Source: Dastarcus helophoroides (taxonomy: Eukaryota > Arthropoda > Insecta > Coleoptera > Bothrideridae). From it: a stretch of 64,000 bases of DNA. The notes under the pieces were generated by a model that saw nothing but the letters and a program-made list of their open reading frames with translations, did no database searches and was not told where the DNA came from. The position numbers and the translations under genes were made by a program. The stretch lies in assembly GCA_028583605.1 (NCBI GenBank), contig CM053334.1:22122368-22186367 (forward strand). Direction: 5' to 3'. Position 1 is the first letter of the stretch, and each line of letters opens with the position of its first letter. Below, one piece after another: positions 55,734 to 64,000 of the stretch.

Positions 55734-58700
55734 GTAAGTATTGTTTAACACTGTTGTGTATTTTTCAATTCCATTTGATGGAATTTTCACATTTATGTTC
55801 TGTATATATTCTGTATATATATAGAGCAGGGTAGGGCACTTGCCCCCCTTTAGCTCATGCAGCTAAACGAAAATTTATATTCAATTGAGGTGACTTTCTC
55901 TAAAATTCGTTTCTTCTTTGAAATATCGAAATTTCGACCTATTTCTCAAAATTCGTCTTTTTTCACAAGGACCATAGGACAATAAGCATAGTGAGTCGGC
56001 CCCAGAAAGATATCTGGACCATTTTTTGATAATGTGTTGATATTAATGAGATTCTTTGATCTTGCAAGTTTCAGATCTCTATCTATTTTAGTTTTTGATC
56101 GAAAAAATTCTAAAAAAATCTAAAAATACCTTTTTGATCAGTTTCAGAATTTGGAAGGGTATTCTACATCAAAAAAGACATAAACAGAAATTAGTTTCAA
56201 AATTGTTCCAGAACGTTATCATAAAGAAAAAAAATAGTTTTGAAAAAAATTGCCCGTTTTTCCTAAATAACATAATGATTATAGACTGTCAATTTTTTGG
56301 AATCTAGCTTATATACAGGGTGTTTCATAATTGCATGCTGAACCGGCAGGGGGATATTCCTTGGGCAATTTTAAGACAAAATTTTCATATTAACATAGGT
56401 CCGGAAACGCTTCATTTTCGATATACAGGGCGGTAAAAATTGAAGAAAAAATCGGTTTTTCTTCAATATTAATCTACATAGCGGCATAGCAAGTAAATGA
56501 TTTTTATTTTTTAATTCGGAAACCGGCAGTCGTAGGACAAAAAGTCAGGAGCTTATTTTTGATAGAAACACAACAAAGACTAGGAAAATAATTCTTATTT
56601 TGAAAAATAACATTGGCGTCACATTTTTTTTTTTCAAAAATGTGTATCGACCTGTTTGTGGAAACGCCACTGGTGGAATCAGAACAAATGTTTTTTTGTC
56701 AAAATACTTGCTTTTATACCCAGATATCGTGTACTAAATATCAAAAAAATATCTAAACCAGTCTCAGAAATATTGAAGAAAAACCGATTTTTTCTTCAAT
56801 TTTTCCGCCCTGTATATCGAAAATGAAGCGTTTCTGGACCTATGTTAATATGAAAATTTTGTCTTAAAATTGCCCAAGGAATATCCTCCTGCCGGTTCAG
56901 CATGCAATTATGAAACACCCTGTATGTTTCTATAATGTTTCCAAATTTTATTTAAATCGCTTAAGTAGTTTTTGAGAAAAAAATATTTTTGTATTTTTTG
57001 GTTTTTTTGATTTTTTTAAAAAACCAAAATCGAGATCTGAAATTTTCCTTAAAAGATGATCCAGATATCCTTCTGGGGCTGATTCACTATACTAATCGTC
57101 CTATGGTCTTTCTTTTGAAACTCTTGAAACGAATTTAAAAATCAAAATTTCGGTATTTTCCTCAAAATCCGTCTTTTTTTTGAAAATCTAAAATTTATTC
57201 CGAAATTCAATCCTGTATGCTATCGGAAATCTGAATATTGTTCCTCTAAATTTGTCTTTTTCTCAAAATTTTGACTTTTTTCACGATTCCTTTTTTTTAA
57301 CGAACGACTATTCCCAAAACTGTACCTTTTCCTTAAAATTTGACTTTTCCGGAACAATTTGATCTTTTACTTCATTTGATAGTTCTATAAATTTTCCGGA
57401 TTTGATTTTTTTTCGAAACTTATTTTTTAATCAAAATCTCGAATTTTTATTTTTTAAATCCATTTTTGTTTTTAAAGAGGAAAAAAATTCGAAATTTTCA
57501 AAAAAAAACGAATTTAAAAATCATGGTATTTTTCTCAAAATCCGTCTTTTTTCGAAAATCTAAAATTTATCCCGAAATTCAATCTTGACGATTCGTTTTT
57601 TTTTCACGAATGAGACTATTCCCAAAATTGTACATTTTTCTTAAAAGTTGAGATTTCCGGAACATTTCGATCTTTTGCTTCATTTGGTAAATCTATAAAT
57701 TTTCCGGGATTTCATTTTTTTCGAAATTAATTTTTTAATCAAAATCTCGAATTTTTATTTTTTTAATTCATTTTTGTTTTTAAAGAGGAAAAAAATCGAA
57801 ATTTTAAGAAAAAAGAAACGAATTAATAAAATCAAAATTTCTGTATTTTTCTCAAAATCCATTTTTTTTTGAAAATCTAAAATTTATCCCGAAATTCAAT
57901 TCTGTATGCTGTTGCCGGAGATCTGGATATTGTTCCTCTAAATTTGTCTTTTTCTCAAAATTTTGAGTTTTTTTCACGATTCTTTTTTTTCACGAACGAC
58001 TTCCCAAAATTGAACCTTTATCTTAAAAGTAGAGATTTCCGGAACATTTCGATCTTCTGCTTCATTTGGTAGTTCTATAAATTTTCCGGGATTTCATTTT
58101 ATTTTCGAAATTTATTTTTACCAACAGCGGAAGATTTTGATCTTTTAGAATTTGATTTTTCAGAAATTTTCACTGGTTAGGTTTGCTTTTTTCTGAATAT
58201 TTTTATTTTAGTCTCAAAATTCCATATTTAACTTTTCCGAAACTTTCGACTTTTTCTCTTAAAATTAGTTTGACTTTTTCGAAATTTTAACTTCATTCTT
58301 AATCATCCACGTTTTGGACTCCTCTTTCAAAAATTATTTTTTTTTTTTGGTAAAAATTCTGCCATTTTTCTTAATATTTGTCTTTTTATTTTGATTTCGA
58401 CTTATTTGAATTAGTCTCCAGAAATTTAAACTTCATATTTCTCTTTATTTTCAAAATCTCGACATTAATTTCAAAATTAATTAAGTTTTAGTTTCCGGAA
58501 ATGTCGACTATTTCCTCGAAAGTGACTCTTTCTTGAAATTTTGTTTTTCTGAAATTCTTCTGTTTTTTCAAAATTGGTTTGGCATGTTATCAAAAATTAA
58601 TAATTTTGAGAAAGATAACTGCGGTAATTTTCGAAATCTCGGCATTAATTTCAACATTAATTAAGTTTAGTTTCTGCAAATGACGACTTTTTGCTCGAAA

Positions 58701-61700
58701 TTGACTCTTTCTTAAAATTTAGTTTTTCTGAAATTCGTCTGTTTTCTCAAAATTAGATTAGCACGTTATCAAAAATTAATAACGTTAAGAAAAATAATTT
58801 TAGTAATTTTCGAAATCTCGGCATTAATTTCAACATTAATTAAGTTTAATTTCTGGAAATGTCGACTTTTTGCTCTAAATTGACTCATTCTTAAAATTTC
58901 GTTTTTCTGAAATTCGTCTGTTTTCTCAAAATTGGTTTGGCATGTTATCAAAAATTGAGAAAAATGATTTCGGTAATTTTCGAAATCTCGACATTAATTT
59001 CAAAATTAATTAAGTTTAGTTTCCGGAAATGTCAACTATTTCCTCGAAAGTGACTCTTTCTTGAAATTTTGTTTTTCTGAAATTCGTCTGTTTTCTCAAA
59101 ATTGGTTTGGCACGTTATCAAAAATGAATAACGTTAAGATAAATAATGTCGTTAATTTTCGAAATCTCGACATTAATTTCAACATTAATTAAGTTTAGTT
59201 TCTGGAAATGTCGACTTTTTGCTCGAAATTGACTCTTTCTTAAAATTTCGTTTTTCTGAAATTCGTCTATTTTCTCAAAATTGATTTGGCATTTAATCAA
59301 CAATTGAGAAAAATAATTTTGGTAATTTTCGAAATCTCGACATTAATTTCAAAATTAATTCAGTTTTGGTTTCTGGAACTGTTGACTTTACCTCGAAATT
59401 GACTCTTTCTTGAAATTTCGTTTTTCTGAAGTTCGTCTGTTTTCTCAAAATTCGTTTGGCATGTTATCAAAAATTAATAATGTTGAGAAAAATATTTTCG
59501 ACAATTTCAAGAGAAAGATTTCTGTACATTAAATGTCATTATTGAAATTTAAATATTATTTTAAAATTAGATTGAAAAAGCCAAAATTTGGAGAAAAATG
59601 TTTTTGGAAATTCCAAATTTCTTCGCTATTGGAAATATTTTTAGAATTTTCAACATTTTTCGAGTTTTTCAGAATTGTAGGCTTTTTATTCCAAATTTGG
59701 TTTTCTAAATAAATCGACGTTCTTAAAATTGGTTTTTTTTTTTCGAAATTCGTCGTTTTTAAAATTACGACTTTATTTAAAAAAATTCTACTTTGTCTTT
59801 TTATTTGGTGGAACGGATCGATCCTTGGTTATTCTCAAAAATTGAAATACAAAAATTGTCCCCCGAAACCGCTTTCCTGGTTCCAGGGGACAATTTTTGT
59901 ATTTCAATTTTCTATTTTTCTCTTAAAATTGAGGTGAATTAGAAACTTTAAAATTTCCTGCAGTAATTTTGACCTTTTTTTTTAACTTTTCGAACGTATT
60001 TTTCAAAAATCATTATTTTTTCAAAATCCATATTTTTAGATTCGGTTTTTTTCTGAATTTTTATTTTCTTAATTTAAATTTTCGAAAATATCATATTTTT
60101 CATAATGTGTCCTATTCTCGAAATTTTGGCATTATACTTCAACATGCGATATTTTATGATCTGGAAAATTTCTACTAACGGTGGAAATTTTTCTCAAAAT
60201 TTCATCTTTTTCAGAAAATTGCTTTTTTTTGACTAAATTCGACCTTTCAAAAAATATATTTTTTTTTGAATTTTTAAACTTTCTTGAGATTTCGAAAGCT
60301 TAGTTTTTTATTTTAAATATGATTTTTTCAACAATTCAAGTTTTCCCAAAATTTTATTTTTTTCTTGAAATCCGTCTCTTCGAAATTATTCTTAAAAATT
60401 CTACTTTTGCCCTCAAAATTAAACTTTCTTTTTGAAATTTTGACCTTTCTTTAAGAAATTTCCACCTTTTTTTGCGACATTACGACGATATTTTTCAAAA
60501 GTCGTTATTTTTTGGAAATCCGTTTCTTTAATATCCGGATTATTTTAATAATTTCTTAATTTTTAAATTTGACTTTTCGAAAATGTATTGCTTCTCAAAA
60601 TTTTGACAAAATACTATGGTTCTGAAAATTTCTCCTCACAATGGAACATTTTCTCAAAATTTCGACTTTGTTTTTCAAAATTCTTTATTTTGCCAAAATT
60701 GGATTGATCTTTTAATAAAAAACCAAATACTCTGAGAATAACGTTTTAAGGAAATTCGATAAAAAGGTTTATTGTGAATTTCAACTTTAGGACAAAATTG
60801 AAATGAAGTAAAATTCTGAGAGAAATATTTTTGGGGACTGAATTTTTTTTCTCTAAATTCGACTTTACGTGACAATTACCAGAGTAATTGTCACTTTTTT
60901 CACAAAATTCGACTTTCTAAAATTTCGATTTTTTTTCTTCGAAATTTCGACATTTTTCAAAGTTCGTCTATATTTCCAAATTTCAAATTTAATCTGAAAA
61001 TTCGATCCTCCAGTTCATGTACTTAAGGGAAAATATACATATACTTAGCCGGCATTTTCCGGTTTTCTCTTTTTTTTAATTAATTTCTCACAATGATTCT
61101 TACCCCTCTCAGAACGAAATCCTGCCTACGCCTATATAAGGAATTTATTCCATTTGGCTGTTCCACACTATATACTTGATGAACTATGGATATCGAACAA
61201 TTCTACCAAATAATTATTAGTTTTTTAATTAAAGTCTTAACTTCTCATGACTTAAAAACTGAAAACGGTCTCAAATATTCTGCCAAGAGTCCTCCAAATT
61301 TTGAAGAAAATAGGGAAAAAAATTTCAAAGAAAAAGTCAACTATTTGAGTTTAAATCAAGTAGTAAAGACTATTTTTAAAATATTAACTTTTTTCCCAAG
61401 TTTCGTTTTTAAGTATGCAACTTTCCTCTTCCAGGGTCAGTTCGGGGGCGCACCAGGTGGTGGCTTCCAAGCTGGCCGTGGTTTATTAACCTGTTTCCCA
61501 AGTTTCGTTTTTAAATATGCAACTTTCCTCTTCCCGGGTCAGTTCGGGGGCGCACCAGGTGGTGGCTTTCAAGCTGGCCGTGGTTTATTAACCTGTTTCC
61601 CAAGTTTCGTTTTTAAATATGCAACTTTCCTCTTCCAGGGTCAGTTCGGAGGCGCACCAGGTGGTGGATTCCAAGCTAGCGGTGGTTTTCCCGGAGCAGG

Positions 61701-61980
61701 TGGCGGTTCCAACGGTGGTGGTGGTCAACCAGGCGGTGGATTTGGGGGTATGGGCATGCCGTCTATGGGTGGACAAGCTGGTGGTAGCTTCGGAATGCCA
61801 GGAGGGAGCGGTTTTCCATCTGCATCGATGTCTGGTAGTGTGGCTTTTCCTAGTCCTTTTGGTAGCGCTGGTTTTAGTGGGGGTGCCACTGCGTCATTAG
61901 TTAAAGGTGCTCAAGGCGGTATGTCGGGGGGTTTTCCAGCAGCAGCTTCAAGTAATGATCAAGCGAAAACATCTTCTTAA
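55683..61980 (+). CDS. Secreted glycine-rich protein, two-exon gene
   Basis: Exon 1 (55683-55733) encodes MGVALILVITAFLAVCQ, a classic hydrophobic signal peptide, and ends at CAA followed by GTAAGTATT. Exon 2 begins at GGTCAGTTCGG after CTTCCAG, in phase 0, and ends with TAA at 61978-61980. Using the most 3' acceptor (61639) the protein is 130 residues. After the signal comes a Gly/Gln/Phe repeat region (GQFGGAPGGGFQASGG, GGGQPGGGFGGMGMP), then a Ser/Ala/Pro-rich tail ending DQAKTSS. No cysteine follows the signal peptide. Such composition is seen in structural cuticle-, silk- or shell-type and in glycine-rich defence proteins of insects. Which, if any, cannot be decided here. The intron is 5.7-5.9 kb and full of transposons. 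Confidence 0.75.
55971..57108. mobile_element. Outer inverted-repeat element in the intron
   Basis: The ends ACCATAGGACAATAAGCATA and (complement of the right end) ACCATAGGACGATTAGTATA continue as GGCCCCAGAA, ATATCTGGA and a CAGATCTC block. The arms are diverged (about 80% by eye). A 611-bp MITE sits inside, so this element is the older host. No coding capacity. Target duplication not clear. Confidence 0.7.
56314..56924. mobile_element. 611-bp MITE with long inverted termini (TACAGGGTGTTTCATAATT)
   Basis: The ends TACAGGGTGTTTCATAATTG and CAATTATGAAACACCCTGTA are perfect complements. The similarity extends about 170 bp through GCATGCTGAACCGGCAGG, TTGGGCAATTTTAAGACAAA and TCGATATACAGGGCGG. 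The arms are nearly identical, so insertion is recent. TA at both outer edges is compatible with a Tc1/mariner-type target. The centre (56490-56750) is unique and non-coding. Confidence 0.85.
57150..58110 (-). repeat. Intronic tandem array, three units of 320-370 bp
   Basis: The anchor AAAATTTAT(T/C)CCGAAATTCAA occurs at about 57191, 57561 and 57880. Each is followed by CACGA(T/A)TC, CCCAAAA(C/T)TG, TCTATAAATTTTCCGG and TTTTAAAGAGGAAAAAAA blocks. Confidence 0.8.
58445..59500 (-). repeat. Intronic satellite-like array, six units of 170-180 bp
   Basis: The anchor AAATCTCG(A/G)CATTAATTTCA occurs at about 58454, 58634, 58813, 58983, 59162 and 59332. Each unit also carries GGAAATGTCGACT, TTCTGAAATTCGTCTGTTTT and GGCA(C/T)GTTATCAA. 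Unit length is close to nucleosomal spacing. Two minus-strand open frames of 60 codons are parts of this repeat. Confidence 0.9.
59804..59911. mobile_element. Family P element, copy 6, minimal hairpin
   Basis: TTTGGTGGAACGGATCGATC starts the left arm. AAATTGAAATACAAAAATTG and CCCCGAAACC are mirrored by GGTTCCAGGGGACAATTTTT and GTATTTCAATTTT after a loop of only a few bases. The hammerhead-like centre has been lost. Intronic. Confidence 0.8.
59915..61390 (-). repeat. Intronic degenerate array and unique tail of the intron
   Basis: 59930-60990 is T-rich degenerate repeat in minus orientation. 61000-61390 is mostly unique intron sequence. The open frame from 61186 into the last exon has no start context or coding character before 61435 and is treated as intron. 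Confidence 0.6.
61395..61700 (+). repeat. Exact 102-bp triplication of intron end plus exon start
   Basis: Units 61395-61496, 61497-61598 and 61599-61700. Each contains CCCAAGTTTCGTTTTTAA, the pyrimidine tract ACTTTCCTCTTCC, the acceptor, and exon codons for GQFGGAPGGGFQA. Acceptors: CCAG in unit 1 (exon at 61435), CCCG (broken) in unit 2 (61537), CCAG in unit 3 (61639). 102 bp is 34 codons, so all units stay in frame. Units 1 and 2 end GGCCGTGGTTTATTAACCTG, where the true exon has AGCGGTGGTTTTCCCGG. Confidence 0.95.
61639..61980 (+). CDS. Exon 2, glycine-rich terminal exon
   Basis: 113 codons plus stop, phase 0 after CTTCCAG at 61632-61638. GC-rich coding composition against the AT-rich surroundings and long Gly-rich frame support coding. 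If the unit 1 acceptor is used instead, the exon starts at 61435 and gains 68 residues with two hydrophobic LLTCFPSFVFKYATFLF insertions, which would be odd in a glycine-rich secreted protein. Confidence 0.8.
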   Translation, partial: GQFGGAPGGGFQASGGFPGAGGGSNGGGGQPGGGFGGMGMPSMGGQAGGSFGMPGGSGFPSASMSGSVAFPSPFGSAGFSGGATASLVKGAQGGMSGGFPAAASSNDQAKTSS

Positions 61981-62062
61981 AGCAATTTAGTATCATCCTT
62001 TTCCAAAATGTGTAATTTAGCAACGTAAAATATTCTTCTTCTCCTCTGTACTTCTTTAGTTT

Positions 62063-62068
62063 AATAAA
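62063..62068 (+). terminator. Polyadenylation signal AATAAA
   Basis: AATAAA 83 bp after the stop codon. A cleavage site around 62080-62095 would give a short 3' untranslated region. Confidence 0.7.
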
Positions 62069-62095
62069 ATCTGGACAGTATTGTTTACTTTTCAT

Positions 62096-62662
62096 ACTGA
62101 AAAATAATCAACACAGAAAATTGTGGTAGAAAACTGAAAATAAACTCTAGATTTGACGGGTTTGTATTCTGGTCAGGTAAGTACTTAAAATGTGAAATGT
62201 TTCGCGTCCTTATTTCAGAAGCAAAAACGAAAATCGAGACAGAATACTACCATAATTAAGTATGACAAAACTATAACAGAAACGAAACGTTTTTCATGTT
62301 GGTTTTGACCCTTGAACTTTTTTGATCAAAAAATTTGATGATTAGGTGTTTGGATATTCAAAATATATATATTTTTTCACAATTACAGTTGCCGTCCTTG
62401 ACGGACAGTGGTACAATATTATCGACTAACGCATCGAATCGAATTTTTGCCATACAAATGACATCTCTAATAATTTTGAAAAAAATCTTATTTAACATTT
62501 TGAAAAAAGGAAATTTTTCTCTCTATTTTAAAATTATTATTATTTCCAAAATTCAACCATTAGAAAGCGATATATATTTTCATCAGGTGATCTGTGCGTA
62601 CATATCTGATCACGTTGTTTCGATATTTGAGTTTGTTATTTCTATCGATTCACAATTTATCA
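62096..62662. other. Downstream unique DNA
   Basis: No gene recognised. The 124-codon open frame at 62335-62709 has no known domain and runs into a hAT terminus, so it is not supported. Confidence 0.45.
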
Positions 62663-64000
62663 CAGCGATTTCCAACTTTTATTATGTCGTGCCTCCCCCC
62701 TTTCTGTAGTATAAAAAATATATGTATGCCCGCCCTCTATGGTTTTACCGTAGAAGTCAAAAAATCGAATCAAAACTTGACATGTTAAAAGAAGTCAGGA
62801 TTCTAAAAAAAAGTTAAAATCTTAAAGAGTAGTGGAAGTTTTGAATAATGACGAAATTTAAAAAATAACCGAAACTGAATTCGAAAATTTGAAAAATAAG
62901 GCCAAAAAATTCCAAATTTTTAGAAAAGTCATTTAAATCAAGTTGATGAAGTTAAAATTTTTGAAACAAAAATCCTTAATTTTCAAAAAAAATTGTATGT
63001 AATTTTTACAAAAGTGGAAATACTGAAAAATAGTCTGAAATGTCTAAAAAAGACGAAATCTTGAAAACAAATTAAAGTTTTCCGAAAAAAACTGAGCGAT
63101 TTTCAAAAAAATTAACTATTTGAAAATTTAATATTTTTGAAATAATTCTTCCAAAAAATTATTAAAGTTTTGTAAACTAGTAGAAATTTTTAAAAAATTT
63201 CTAAAAAGCGACATTTAAAAAAAGGTAAAAGTTTAAAAGAAGTAAAAGTTTTAAAGTACGATCTTGAGAAATGTCGAAAATTTCTTAAAAAGTTAGACTT
63301 TTCAAAGAGAAATTAGAATTCTCGAAAAAGACGAAAATTTGAAAAATATCGAATTTTTCATAAAAAGTTTAAACCAAAGGTTTGAAACAAAATTCGTATC
63401 CAATTAAAAAAAAAGTCGGAATATTGAAAAATAGTCTATAATTTCAAAAAAGCTTGAGTTTTAAAAAAAGTCGAAATGTTTCGGGAAAACGGCATAATTA
63501 AAAGAAATTATGCAAAACGAAATTTTAGAATCAAATTTGTTCAAAAATGTTCAAAAAAGTGATGGTTTCCAAAAATGGAAAAAAATTCGAAAAATAGTCC
63601 TTAATTTCAAATAGGACCTCATTTTGAAGAAATGTTGAACTTTAAAAAAATCAAAATTTTCAAAAATATTGAAATTTTAATAAACATTAAAAATTTTCAA
63701 GAAAATGATGGTTTCTAAAAATGGAAAAAAATTCGAAAAATAGTCCATAATTTCAAATAGGACCTCATTTTGAAGAAATGTTGAACTTTAAAAAAATCAA
63801 ATTTTGCAAAAAAAGTCGACATGTTTTTAAAAATAAAATTCGAAATTTTGAGAAAATGTTGACACTTAGGAAAGTCGAGAATTTAAAGGCAAAACTCAAA
63901 AAAATGTGAAAAAAATGAAGAATTTGAAAAAATCGAATTTTGCAAAAAAAGTCGATATGTTTTTAAAAATAAAACTCGAAATTTTAAGAAAATGTTGACA
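62663..64000. mobile_element. hAT-like element (family A, copy 2), cut by window end
   Basis: The terminus CAGCGATTTCCAACTTTTAT with GTCGTGCCTCCCCCCTTT parallels copy 1 (CAGGGGTTCCCAACCG..., CGTGCCCCCTTTAAG). The next 100 bp also align (AAATCGAATCAA, GAATCTTAAA-type and GTAG(T/-)GGAAGTTTTGA blocks). The interior is degenerate GTCGAAATTTTG repeat. The right end lies outside the window. Confidence 0.6.
63561..64000 (+). repeat. Short-period tandem duplications in hAT copy 2
   Basis: A 146-bp unit starting GATGGTTTC(C/T)AAAAATGG occurs at 63561 and 63707. A 133-bp unit containing AAAAAAAGTCGA(C/T)ATGTTTT occurs at about 63800 and 63933 to the window edge. Confidence 0.8.

Noticed and set aside
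61186..61434. N-terminal part of the 264-codon frame leading into the glycine-rich exon
   Set aside because: AT-rich intron-like sequence without signal peptide. The strong acceptor and the matching phase-0 signal-peptide exon at 55683 give a better gene model.

Overview
The window is AT-rich, gene-poor eukaryotic DNA, most likely from an insect (or another arthropod) with a large, transposon-filled genome. The signs are spliceosomal intron boundaries and a polyadenylation signal, insect-style mariner, hAT, PIF/Harbinger and Tc1-like termini, solo LTRs with ATAT target duplications, RTE-like and Jockey/R1-like LINE remnants, a tRNA-like sequence, and no bacterial gene layout. The species cannot be fixed from the sequence.

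The only convincing host gene lies at the right. A 17-codon signal-peptide exon (55683-55733, ending in a GTAAGT donor) joins in phase to a glycine-rich terminal exon ending at 61980, with AATAAA at 62063. The intron is about 5.7-5.9 kb and holds nested inverted-repeat transposons, two tandem arrays and a palindromic element. The 3' splice site together with the start of the last exon is triplicated in exact 102-bp units, and the middle unit has lost its AG.

The rest is repeats. Region by region: a 417-bp TA-flanked MITE (17-433); a 1.4-kb fold-back element (2820-4215); a hAT-like element (4233-7107); a 14-bp minisatellite (9001-9400); unique DNA (9.4-12.4 kb); duplicated degenerate arrays behind a hAT-like end (13.1-14.8 kb); 1.4 kb of polypyrimidine DNA beside an RTE-like LINE relic (16.8-19.0 kb); degenerate arrays with a PIF/Harbinger MITE (19.0-21.1 kb); a 2-kb compound microsatellite (24.86-26.85 kb); two solo LTRs (27985, 35128); two mariner relics (36.7-37.2 and 41.7-42.0 kb); a LINE tail and a tRNA-like sequence (45.0-45.7 kb); a hammerhead ribozyme with its retroposon (45.85-46.7 kb); several hAT ends (48.6-54.7 kb); the gene (55.7-62.1 kb); and the start of a second copy of the first hAT family (62663 to the window end).

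Two themes stand out. First, large tracts are built from a degenerate motif close to GTCGAAATTTTGAAAAA, in one orientation or the other. Several of these tracts are bounded by recognisable hAT termini, one with a perfect 8-bp target duplication, so I infer that many are the interiors of non-autonomous hAT elements. Second, there are self-cleaving-RNA-type retroelements. A complete hammerhead core lies on the minus strand at 46170-46216, just upstream of the longest copy of a dispersed retroposon family with five copies here, two of them with 5' inversions. A separate palindromic family, with six copies, carries an eroded hammerhead-like core. Nearly all longer open frames in the window are artefacts of stop-free simple repeats.
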